A stretch of 64,000 nucleotides of DNA from the NCBI GenBank assembly GCA_965205275.1, contig OZ242168.1, positions 1,178,001-1,242,000 of the forward strand, given 5' to 3'. The DNA comes from WTFY01 sp965205275. Its GTDB lineage: Bacteria > Pseudomonadota > Gammaproteobacteria > UBA4575. The translations under genes and the position numbers were made by a program. Positions 16,093 to 22,923 of this stretch are shown here, piece by piece; within the stretch, counting starts at the first letter, position 1, and each line of letters opens with the position of its first letter. Under the pieces are notes generated by a model that was not told the origin of the DNA, did no database searches, and saw only the letters and a program-made list of their open reading frames with translations.

Positions 16093-17273
16093 TGTATGGG
16101 TTCAGTACCTATGGCACTGTGGGATCAGGCGGCCTCCAGGGTGACAAGGTACTCGTTGGGCGTTTTCCAGTCGAGTGCTGCGTGGGGGCGTTCATAGTTG
16201 TAGAAGAACTCATAGCCGGCGAGGGCGGCCTGCACCGGGTCGATGCTCAGGGGGCCATCGTAGCGTCCCCAGAACTCGATGCGGGCAGCGCGGTTGGCGC
16301 GTTCCACACAGCCGTTGTACTGGGGATGCTTGGGCGGCAACACATGCAGCGGGATGTGCAGCGCTTCACAGGACGCCTCGAAGCCGGCCATGAACTCGCT
16401 GCCGCCGTCGACCTGGATGGAGACGAGCGGGAACGGCAGGGCCGCCAGCAGTTCGTGCAGGAAGCGGCGGGCGTGCCCGGCAGTGGCCCGTGAGCAGGCG
16501 CGCGTGACCATGAACTTCGACACCGGGCACACGGCGCGGAACTCCTTGACGGTGTCGCCGTCTCGCACATAGGTCATGTGGTCGATCTGCATCAGCTCGC
16601 CCGGGGTACGCGCCTTCGCGCCGTACTTCCAGCGCCGTGCCCAGCGGGCGAAGCGGCGCGGGCGCTTCGGCGCATGCCTGCCTTCGCAGAACGCGGCGGG
16701 CCGGATCACACCGCGGGCCAGCGCCCGGCTGAGGATGCGCCCGACGCTCGACACACTCAGTGCCACGCCCTCGCGCCCCAGCAGGACCTGCAGGCGCGCC
16801 TTGCCCATAAACGGGTACTTGCGGCGCAGGGCCAGCACCGCCCTCACGTCCTGCGGCGTATAGGCCGGACACCGGTGCCGCCGCGGGCGGCTCGAATGCG
16901 GCGCCAGGGCGTGCACACCGCCTGCGGCCAGGACGGCCTTCCAGCGGTACAGGGTGCGCCGGCTGATCTCCAGCTGCTCCAGGGCGCCGGCCTCGCTGCA
17001 GCCCGCCGCACGCAAGCGCTGGTACGCCTGCAACCTGCGGTAGCGCTCACCCGCCGCCTCGGGTACGTGTTCGTCGACCTTGAAGCTCTTGTATGATCGA
17101 ATACGAAGGGATTTAATGTCCATGCTCGGGTCTCCTGTTCCAGTGGCTGTGGTTGGTTCACTGGAGGATACCCGATCCGGTGCAGAGAGAGGCCACGCCT
17201 CCCTCTGCACCCCCTCATTCAGATCCCTTGCTCACGATCACTGAAAAGTGCCATAGGTGTCTGAACCTTTACA
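16093..17273 (-). mobile_element. Complete IS481-family insertion sequence
   Basis: 1181 bases. The ends are imperfect inverted repeats of about 25 bases: both begin TGTA, then GGTTCAG, then ACCTATGGCACT, with small differences between. The 5-base target duplication GAAAC flanks it at 16088-16092 and 17274-17278. One transposase gene fills it. The base composition is clearly richer in G+C than the disrupted gene around it. The clean duplication and the intact host frame either side indicate a recent insertion. Confidence 0.92.
16125..17123 (-). CDS. IS481-family transposase
   Basis: 332 residues from the ATG at 17123, which has GGAG seven bases upstream; the open frame extends 29 codons further. 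An N-terminal helix-turn-helix (EISRRTLYRWKAVLAAGG) and linker precede the DDE core. The catalytic residues lie in MQIDHMTYV, IQVDGGSEF and GCVERANR, with the tail YERPHAALDWKTPNEYL. It appears complete and uninterrupted, so it is probably active. Confidence 0.92.
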   Translation of the reverse strand: MDIKSLRIRSYKSFKVDEHVPEAAGERYRRLQAYQRLRAAGCSEAGALEQLEISRRTLYRWKAVLAAGGVHALAPHSSRPRRHRCPAYTPQDVRAVLALRRKYPFMGKARLQVLLGREGVALSVSSVGRILSRALARGVIRPAAFCEGRHAPKRPRRFARWARRWKYGAKARTPGELMQIDHMTYVRDGDTVKEFRAVCPVSKFMVTRACSRATAGHARRFLHELLAALPFPLVSIQVDGGSEFMAGFEASCEALHIPLHVLPPKHPQYNGCVERANRAARIEFWGRYDGPLSIDPVQAALAGYEFFYNYERPHAALDWKTPNEYLVTLEAA

Positions 17274-18110
17274 GAAACTGTTCATCCGGATATTGCTTGG
17301 ATAAATCTTCATTAAATTCTTCAATATCTTTTGGACGTAAAATTGGAACCATGTATTCGAAGTAATGATGAGGAGCAACGTCATACATTTCTATTCTTGG
17401 TTCCATCCGGTGGATTTTTAAATGTCGGTACTTTTGGATGCGCTTAAAGTCTTCTCCCTCTAATTTTTTTAATGATGCCAAAAAAACATCTTGATTTTTT
17501 ATGGTTATCCCAAATTTTACCGGGAATTCGAGGCGATCAATAATTTGCGAATAATCTAATACTTCATCTCTATATTCTGGATTGAATGGACAATAGTAAG
17601 CCCAAACCATTAATGCGAGCTTATCTTGGCATGAATCGATTTTTGTAATGCAGTTATCTGCAAAGTATGACACATGAAAATTTGCATGGGTTGGCTGTGA
17701 ATTAGGGTTAACTTTATCCTTATAATACTTAGCATAGGCTTTCATCCAACAATAGCCATACACAATCTCTTTGCATAATGAATTAACATTAAATGCCCAG
17801 TTGACAGCATTAAATCTAGGATCAAAGGGTAATGCATTTCTACGGATTGCTTGGTTAATCCGGTCAAATGATTTTACGAATTGCTTCCAATCTTGGGTTG
17901 CAACAAAATTTTCTTCCTCTTTAACAAAGTAGCTTTCCACTGTAGGAAGAGATGATTTTGAATCTGAACTTTCTTTCATTTTGATAAGCTGATTCCTCCA
18001 TTAATTAGCCTAAAAGTGTATTAAATGGATAACTGGGTTGCACTGTCTCTCTTACTTGATTCAGGTTCGGGTGTAAAACTCTCATAACGGCTTTGTATCA
18101 GGGGATCATC

Positions 18111-18284
18111 ATGAGCTAACGATTCAGTGAATCGGAGATCGCTAACCTGTTACAAGCCATTGAGGCCAAGATCAGTGAAGGTGTGGGGATTGTAAAGAGG
18201 TTCTGTATACTTGCGATCAGTACAAGATCTACTATAGGAGGCACTCAGGCAAATCAATGGCCGCTGGATGCAATGAGGAAAGGG
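18111..18284 (+). pseudogene. IS3-type orfA relic
   Basis: AGGGGA precedes ATG AGC TAA CGA TTC AGT GAA, reading M-S-stop-RFSESEIANLLQAIEAKI. IS3-family orfA proteins typically begin MSKRFSEEQI, so codon 3 looks like a lysine changed to TAA. Further on the frame decays; YYRR(H) of the usual TYYRW block appears in another frame. Only the first third of an orfA can be followed. It is distinct from the complete IS3-type copy at 18.9-20.1 kb, whose orfA begins MARKRYSVEQI. Confidence 0.55.
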
Positions 18285-18381
18285 TACGCCTAATGCTCGA
18301 TCACGCATGACCTCCCATCCCCCCATGAGTGACATCCTTCGTACCTCTGTGTTAACGAGTAGACATATATTTCAGGAAAAT
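18282..18381 (+). repeat. Dispersed repeat, copy B
   Basis: Second copy of the element described at 14659-14759, in the same orientation, with the first 20 bases identical and a shared AGTAGACATATATTTCAG near the end. It directly abuts the IS3-type orfA relic. Confidence 0.7.
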
Positions 18382-18595
18382 AGGCTTTGTATTTTTGGGG
18401 AAGTGACACAAATAGAAGGTTAACCCCTATGCTTGGATCAGTTTTTGAGGATAACATCAGAGGCTACCAATTTAGGTTTTGTATAAAAACTTAGAAAGAA
18501 ATTCGGGAAAATTCTCACCGTTACTCAAGCCTTTAGCAGGCAAAATTCTGTCAGCTACTTGGTGTCGTCTAGACTGCAATTGATCCTTAACCAGA

Positions 18596-18888
18596 TTACC
18601 ATCGAAGTACTTTAGAATCGTGAAAAACAGGTAGCTGCATCCATTTTGGAGTTATGAGAAGTTCTTTGCCGTAATGTCGCTGATTTGCAGTATAGCGTAA
18701 GGAGTAAGGACGAATATTTGCCCACGTATGATACATCGCACGAATTTTCGGACAGTCGTCATAAGTTAAAATCCAAGCCTTGCGGGCCATAAATCTTAGT
18801 TTATTTGCTAATGTATGGTGATACTTCTTATCAAGAGTATCCATGTATAGTGTTGCTCCTTTTTCAAAGTGGTCTTCTCCCCGATAAC
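18596..18888 (-). pseudogene. Dam-type (D12 class) adenine methylase, C-terminal relic
   Basis: The frame reads HFEKGATLYMDTLDKKYHH, then WILTYDDCPKIRAMYHTW, then YSLRYTANQRHYGKELLITP, which matches the C-terminal third of D12-class N6-adenine DNA methyltransferases (the usual YYxKGxxLY and WxxTYDxxPEIRxLY blocks). The catalytic DPPY motif and everything before it are missing: the frame runs directly into the left end of the IS3-family element, and the far side of that element carries no matching N-terminal part. An IS-associated deletion is likely. Confidence 0.7.
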
Positions 18889-18967
18889 TGATCCGGGCAT
18901 AGTGCGAAAAATCTCGTTAATGGAGGTCACCCATTTTTAGTACCAGACCGAATGCGAATCTGGCGGG

Positions 18968-19798
18968 TTATGCGGCCTTTAAAACCGCGTACTGACTGGG
19001 CGACAGATCATTGAGAGCCCTGTGAGGTCGACTCTCATTATACTCCTGCCTCCAGGCCTCTATCTTCTCCTTTGCTTCCTCCAATGACAAGAACCAATGC
19101 CGGTTCAAACACTCGTCCCGAAAACTGCGGTTAAACGATTCGATGTACGCATTGTCGGTCGGCCTGACAGGTCGACTGAACATCAAGGTGACTTGGTGCT
19201 GATACGCCCACAGGCCCGTAAGCCGACCGGAAAACTCGCTGCCGTTATCACAGTACATCCGTTTCGGAACCCCTCTCTGGCACCGGATCTGTTCCAAGGC
19301 CTTTACGACCTCGACCGCACCCATCCTGAACGCGGAGGCTGCCGCCAGACACTCGCGCGTATACACGTCGATCACCGTCAGTACCCGCAGCCTGGAGCCC
19401 CCATGCAGCCGATCCGCCACAAAATCCATCGCCCAGGACTCATTCCGCCTGGTGGCCCGAACCGGCGGCTTGTGACGGTGTGCCGCACTCACATGCCGGC
19501 GAGGCCGTTTGCGGTACAGCTGCAGCCTCTCCAGGCAATACAGCCGGTATACCCGCTTGTGGTTCACCCGCATCCCCTCACGCCTGAGCAGCACATGAAT
19601 CCGTTTATACCCGTAGCGCACCCGTGCGTGGGACAACTCCCGGATCCGCTGGCGTAATGCACCCTGACCTGGCTTGCAGCTCACATACCGGCAGGTCCCC
19701 CGGGACAACCGTAATACCCGACAGGCATGCCGCTCACTGACCCGGTACGCCCCCTGAAGATCGCGCGCCGCTTGCCTGCGCTGCGCCGCGCTCACCAC
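18968..19798 (-). CDS. IS3-family transposase, orfB (DDE domain)
   Basis: 276 residues with an HTH_21-type region followed by the rve/DDE core. Catalytic residues lie in SWAMDFVADRL, MYCDNGSEF and NAYIESFNRSFRDE; the tail is YNESRPHRALNDLSPSQYA. It overlaps the end of orfA by seven bases in another frame, so a fusion OrfAB is likely made by -1 frameshifting, as is known for this family. Confidence 0.9.
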   Translation of the reverse strand: MVSAAQRRQAARDLQGAYRVSERHACRVLRLSRGTCRYVSCKPGQGALRQRIRELSHARVRYGYKRIHVLLRREGMRVNHKRVYRLYCLERLQLYRKRPRRHVSAAHRHKPPVRATRRNESWAMDFVADRLHGGSRLRVLTVIDVYTRECLAAASAFRMGAVEVVKALEQIRCQRGVPKRMYCDNGSEFSGRLTGLWAYQHQVTLMFSRPVRPTDNAYIESFNRSFRDECLNRHWFLSLEEAKEKIEAWRQEYNESRPHRALNDLSPSQYAVLKAA

Positions 19799-20058
19799 TT
19801 TCGACGCGTGATGTCCTGCAACATCGCCTTGTCCAGACTTAAATCCGCCACCAGCTTCTTCAGACGCTCGTTCTCCTCCCGCAACTGCTTGAGCTCCCTC
19901 ACCTGGTCCGGCTCAAGCCCGCCGTAATCCTTCTTCCAGCGGTAAAAGGTCGCTTCCGAAATCCCCAACTTGCGGCAAATACCCCCTATCGATGTACCGC
20001 CTTCTTGCGCCTTGACCGCGGCCACAATCTGCTCAACTGAATAACGCTTGCGTGCCAT
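19792..20058 (-). CDS. IS3-family transposase, orfA
   Basis: 88 residues. Helix-turn-helix at about 8-45 (YSVEQIVAAVKAQEGG, GICRKLGISEATFYRWKKDYGG) followed by a leucine zipper (LKQLREENERLKKLVADLSL). GGGGAGGAGG lies upstream of its ATG. Intact and overlapping orfB. Confidence 0.9.
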   Translation of the reverse strand: MARKRYSVEQIVAAVKAQEGGTSIGGICRKLGISEATFYRWKKDYGGLEPDQVRELKQLREENERLKKLVADLSLDKAMLQDITRRKW

Positions 20059-20126
20059 GATGCCTCCTCCCCATTCCAGGAATCAATCATGCCAGTTTTT
20101 CGCACTCGCTCTGGACTAAATTATAG

Positions 20127-20159
20127 GGTGAACACCAGGTGAACACCAGGTGAACACCA
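20127..20159 (+). repeat. Three perfect tandem copies of an 11-base unit
   Basis: GGTGAACACCA occurs three times in a row with no spacer. The unit is nearly palindromic (GGTG..CACC). A fourth copy in inverted orientation, TGGTGTTCACCCC, lies at 21573-21585, so the Spy-like and small membrane-protein genes are bracketed by it. It is too short and spacer-free for a CRISPR. It could be a regulator binding site or a trace of a mobile element. Confidence 0.75.
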
Positions 20160-20162
20160 AAA

Positions 20163-20474
20163 TTATTGTTTTCCTTTATGAGGACATTGATGCTTCGACA
20201 TTTCTTCAAATTCTGCAAGTTACTCGTCCGTGAGTATCTCTTTGAGTTGAGCGTGTGCTTTGGCACGCTGCGCTTGATGGAAGCTTTTCATCTGTTCACG
20301 CCTGGCCTTCATGATTTCTCGAAATTGCGCTTCCTGCTCAGTAGTGAGTTGAAGTTTTTCGACTACACGATCCATGTGTCCACCATGCCCAGCTGATACA
20401 GAGGCCGCTCCTGCACCAAGTACAATTGCTATAAGTAAACTCAGTATTAATTTTTTCATGAAGTTGTTCTTCAA
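20163..20474 (-). pseudogene. Spy/CpxP-like periplasmic protein with an in-frame stop
   Basis: It begins MKNNFMKKLILSLLIAIVLG, a signal peptide, then HGGHMDRVVEKLQL, the LTxxQ motif (LTTEQEAQF) and a long charged helix. The frame stops at TAA (20220-20222) after KEILTDE and then continues LAEFEEMSKHQCPHKG to a second TAA at 20163. Relatives read LTxEQLAxFxEM here, so the TAA stands exactly where CAA (Gln) is expected. The product would lose the second LTxxQ-type helix: 84 residues instead of 103. Either a disabled gene or a shortened protein. Spy/CpxP proteins are envelope-stress chaperones or adaptors. Confidence 0.75.
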
Positions 20475-20766
20475 TTTAATACTTAACTGTAATCACTAAC
20501 CCATTTGATGAGCTAATTTGTCTCTTAAATCAGGTAACACTTGGTCCAAGAGGTTTTGATGACGTACAGTCTGCAGCATGAATTTAAAAACCATACTATG
20601 TTTTGTCAGCATCTCCTTAGCATTTACAGGACTGCCTGGTATGTTTGAAGATCTTTAAACATAGAGGACAGTATGGTTGGAAGACTGGGAGCAGAATTTC
20701 ATATTAGTTGGAATATGGATTGGATTATTTGCTTACAGCATGTCTGGTCTATGAGGTTGAGTTTTC
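20475..20766. other. Intergenic region with a loose inverted repeat
   Basis: No gene. ACCATACTATGTTT near 20589 is mirrored by AAACATAGAGGACAGTATGGT near 20656, an imperfect inverted repeat spanning about 90 bases. It could be a small non-autonomous element or a transcript hairpin; I cannot decide. Confidence 0.35.
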
Positions 20767-20976
20767 TTGCCAGAGAAGAATACAAAAGCACCCCGAAAAG
20801 CCAAAAGCTGGAATATTGGGAACATAGTCAAGGAGTTTATCCAAGAAATTAATGACACTCTTAAGGTAATAATCAAATGGTATACTGGTTTAGCGGAATC
20901 AAAAGAACCTTTGCAAATTATGTTTTTCATCATGACCCTGCCTGTAGTTTTTTCATATTTATGCTGCTCGCAATGA
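20767..20976 (+). CDS. Small unknown protein with C-terminal membrane segment
   Basis: 69 residues. Basic N-terminus (PEKNTKAPRKAKSWN), a helical middle, and a hydrophobic C-terminus (QIMFFIMTLPVVFSYLCC). Start TTG with GAGGTTGAG about six bases upstream. It precedes another small membrane protein in the same direction. Unrecognised; the opposite strand also has an open frame here, so this is a moderate call. Confidence 0.4.
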   Translation: MPEKNTKAPRKAKSWNIGNIVKEFIQEINDTLKVIIKWYTGLAESKEPLQIMFFIMTLPVVFSYLCCSQ

Positions 20977-21016
20977 GCCCTTTTCTCTTGTTTCTGTTCT
21001 GGATTGGAATCTGACA

Positions 21017-21235
21017 ATGAAATTTTGGTTTTATATGTTCTTAATAGGTAGCGCATTTTTCGCTTCACTAGGATCGATGGCAGTCCTGCTAACTCTATTG
21101 CCATCCATAGGGATAACTTCAGTGTCCGATGGGATTCAGGCAAGCTTATTATTCGGCGTAATTGGCGGTGCGATAGTATGGACGGGAAGCGTAATAATTC
21201 TAGCGATTAGGGATTATTTAAGCAGGAGGAGATAA
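21017..21235 (+). CDS. Small integral membrane protein, unknown
   Basis: 72 residues with two hydrophobic segments (FWFYMFLIGSAFFASLGSMA and LLFGVIGGAIVWTGSVIILA) and a basic C-terminus (DYLSRRR). The gene before it in the same direction also encodes a small membrane-anchored protein. No family recognised and no strong ribosome site. Confidence 0.5.
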   Translation: MKFWFYMFLIGSAFFASLGSMAVLLTLLPSIGITSVSDGIQASLLFGVIGGAIVWTGSVIILAIRDYLSRRR

Positions 21236-21666
21236 AAGCCGCCAATATCCATAGGTAAATACATATGCCTTGAAGAGGCACGGCAAAAGGTCAAGCTGGA
21301 ACGCTTTGCCAAGGAACACCCGTCCGAAGCGGACGAGGTTCGGGCGGGCCTCCTTGGTACTGATGCTCGCGGCATACTCGTTCCCTTTGAAAGGTTCAGG
21401 ACTCAACCACCGATCAGGGATTTACTGTGCATTTTCCAAATCCTGCAATTCTTTTCCAATTTCAGAAAGACGTTAAAGACTTGCTATTTTGCAAATCCTC
21501 CAAGCGTGCCAAATAAAAAACCAAAGTTTAGTCAAGTATATTTTAACTAACGATTGAGAACTTCTAACCAGATGGTGTTCACCCCAACAGCCAAGCCAAA
21601 CTTTATGTGAAGTTCTGACTTAATCGGCCCTGTTTTTCTGCCTGCTTGCGGTGGATGTAGATACGA
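21236..21666. other. Stretch without an intact gene; possible coding relic
   Basis: From 21239 one plus frame is open and reads GKYICLEEARQKVKLERFAKEHP... without any start codon; the phrase resembles small bacterial proteins beginning KYVSLEEA, but I cannot name a family. The inverted copy of the 11-base repeat lies at 21573-21585. Nothing else is evident. Confidence 0.3.
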
Positions 21667-22299
21667 TTACTCCCTGTACTCGATCAGGTAAATAGCCAAA
21701 CCCAAGCCGATCAGGGCTATTTCAATCGCACTTATGCATAGCAGCATAAACGTAATCCTTCTGGCAGCAGGCTTCATAGGTTGCCATACTTGCTGTTTGT
21801 AATAACGCCAAGGGCTGAACCATGCCCATCGCTGCCACTGCAGCAGGTAGTGTTGAAGCTCCTCTGCCCATTTTGTCAGGCTTCTATCAACCTCGTGCAA
21901 CCGGTGGAGGCGCTCAGGCCTGGACACACCTTCGTATTTTTCTTCAATGACAAGTGTTGAACCTCCTGGCAAGGCTCCAACTGAGAAACGTGTACTGGAC
22001 TTCAGGCCTTGGGCATAGCGAATTTCAAGACCATCCGAGACGGGTTGTACGGTCACCTCGGTATCGATCTCGAATGCAGGAGTTTGGCTGTAATTAACAG
22101 CATGCAGGCGGTATTGCCAGTCAGTAATTCTTTCCCATCTTTTGAACACCAGATAAGGATTGATACGGAATAAACGCTCTACATCTTGGCAAAATTCCAG
22201 TAAGGCAACCTGGTCCAGGGGGGTCCTGAATTCCACCCAGGCCTTGTCTTCATGAACCCGCTCCCGGTCATCGTCAGCCACGGGGATGGGGCACGACAA
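21667..22299 (-). CDS. Unknown protein, START-like with C-terminal membrane anchor
   Basis: 210 residues. The first 140 look like an SRPBCC/START-type fold: alternating beta strands such as AWVEFRTPLDQVALLEFCQD, FEIDTEVTVQPVSDGLEIRY and GGSTLVIEEKYEG. A basic aromatic stretch (WAWFSPWRYYKQQVW) and one membrane helix (ITFMLLCISAIEIALIGLGL) follow. It overlaps the end of the universal stress gene by 26 bases, so the two are co-translated. It probably acts at the inner face of the membrane; the ligand is unknown. Confidence 0.65.
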   Translation of the reverse strand: MSCPIPVADDDRERVHEDKAWVEFRTPLDQVALLEFCQDVERLFRINPYLVFKRWERITDWQYRLHAVNYSQTPAFEIDTEVTVQPVSDGLEIRYAQGLKSSTRFSVGALPGGSTLVIEEKYEGVSRPERLHRLHEVDRSLTKWAEELQHYLLQWQRWAWFSPWRYYKQQVWQPMKPAARRITFMLLCISAIEIALIGLGLAIYLIEYRE

Positions 22300-22732
22300 G
22301 TTGCGGAGTTTTTAATTGACGAACGACATGCCGGGTTGCCATGCGCGAGCGCAAACCAGAAAACCCCCTTGGCCGGGGCGAGCCCATTACAACCAAATCA
22401 AATGCCGATTGTTCGCAAGCATCTACCAGGCATCGGTCTGGCCTGCCCAAGACGACCTCATGGGTCGTGTCTGCACCCGACTTCACCAGCCGATCCTGCA
22501 CCCGCTGGATATGTCCGTATGCCTCGTCACTCAATTCCGTTTCAAGATAGTGCTCGAACCGCTTGCGTGTCGAAATGTTATTGAGCCAGTCATCCCCCAG
22601 CATGTCTTTCCAGAATTCAGGCACTACCAGCAGGTGAGTGACGTGGACACCTTTTGTACACATGTCCAACACTTTTTTCTCCGCTGCTTGTGCCCCTTCG
22701 GTTCCATGGCTGGCAAGCAAGATATGTTTCAT
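22274..22732 (-). CDS. Universal stress protein (UspA family)
   Basis: 152 residues, a single Usp domain. Strand 1 is HILLASHGTEGAQAAE, and the C-terminal nucleotide-binding block is DLVVMGSPRPRGFSGLRSRMATRHV, close to the ATP-binding G-2x-G-9x-G(S/T) pattern. It lies downstream of the YeiH-type transporter and a small membrane peptide and overlaps the START-like gene, suggesting an operon. Usp proteins next to transporters often regulate them; here that is inference. Confidence 0.85.
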   Translation of the reverse strand: MKHILLASHGTEGAQAAEKKVLDMCTKGVHVTHLLVVPEFWKDMLGDDWLNNISTRKRFEHYLETELSDEAYGHIQRVQDRLVKSGADTTHEVVLGRPDRCLVDACEQSAFDLVVMGSPRPRGFSGLRSRMATRHVVRQLKTPQLVVPHPRG

Positions 22733-22764
22733 GACTGGCCGGCCAAAGTACGAAAGAATTCGAA

Positions 22765-22899
22765 CTAGTAGGCAAGGTATACAAAAAGGGTGATCACCAA
22801 GGCAAGGATCAGCGCCATGAAATCTTCTCTTCGATCACTATTAAAGATAGATAACGGTGTTCCACGATCAAATTCATTTTCATTTTCATTTTCGCTCAT
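22765..22899 (-). CDS. 44-residue membrane peptide
   Basis: ATG at 22899 with AGGAG about six bases upstream. Acidic N-terminus (MSENENENEFDRG) then one hydrophobic helix (FMALILALVITLFVYLAY) to the end. It sits between the yeiH-type gene and the universal stress gene, all in one direction with short gaps, and may be a small accessory subunit of the transporter. This last point is inference. Confidence 0.65.
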   Translation of the reverse strand: MSENENENEFDRGTPLSIFNSDRREDFMALILALVITLFVYLAY

Positions 22900-22923
22900 G
22901 AGGGCTCCTGAATGATTTTTCAC

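Larger units (their letters stand above)
15906..17979 (-). pseudogene. HEPN-like gene split by an IS481-family element
   Basis: The 5' part (17979-17274) encodes 235 residues beginning MKESSDSKSSLPTVE. The 3' part (16087-15906) encodes 60 more. Removing the element at 16093-17273 and one copy of its GAAAC duplication joins them in frame (DEQF|QDFIRKRC) into a 295-residue protein ending SNRAPLIE. The middle holds SYFADNCITKIDSCQDKLAL and an R-X4-H arrangement (R185, H190 in KYRHLKIHR), as in HEPN proteins of the Cthe_2314 type. With the insertion the frame stops one codon past the junction, so the protein loses its last 60 residues but keeps the R-X4-H motif. The truncated product might therefore still be made. 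The HEPN assignment is by eye. Confidence 0.75.
17980..18595. other. Relic-rich intergenic region
   Basis: No intact gene. It holds the leader of the HEPN-like gene, an IS3-type orfA relic (18111-18284) and repeat copy B (18282-18381). From 18382 to 18595 nothing recognisable remains. Confidence 0.6.
18889..20118 (-). mobile_element. IS3-family insertion sequence (IS407-like)
   Basis: About 1230 bases with orfA and overlapping orfB. The ends share an imperfect inverted repeat of about 23 bases, strongest at AGTGCGAAAAA; the outer boundaries (TGATCC... at 18889 and ...GGACTA at 20118) are my best alignment. I could not find a target duplication, which fits a deletion on one side (the truncated methylase gene lies on the left). 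Confidence 0.82.

Noticed and set aside
16578..17096. Long plus-strand frames opposite the IS481-type transposase
   Set aside because: High G+C antisense frames with arginine/alanine-rich translation; the transposase on the minus strand explains the region.
18889..20118. Target duplication of the IS3-type element
   Set aside because: Neighbouring bases on both sides do not match at any plausible boundary; probably lost through deletion.
20127..20159. CRISPR array
   Set aside because: Three 11-base units without spacers and no cas genes anywhere in the window.
20733..21143. 136-codon minus-strand frame opposite the two small membrane genes
   Set aside because: No motif or ribosome site; the plus-strand frames show coherent membrane helices, so I prefer those, though neither side is certain.
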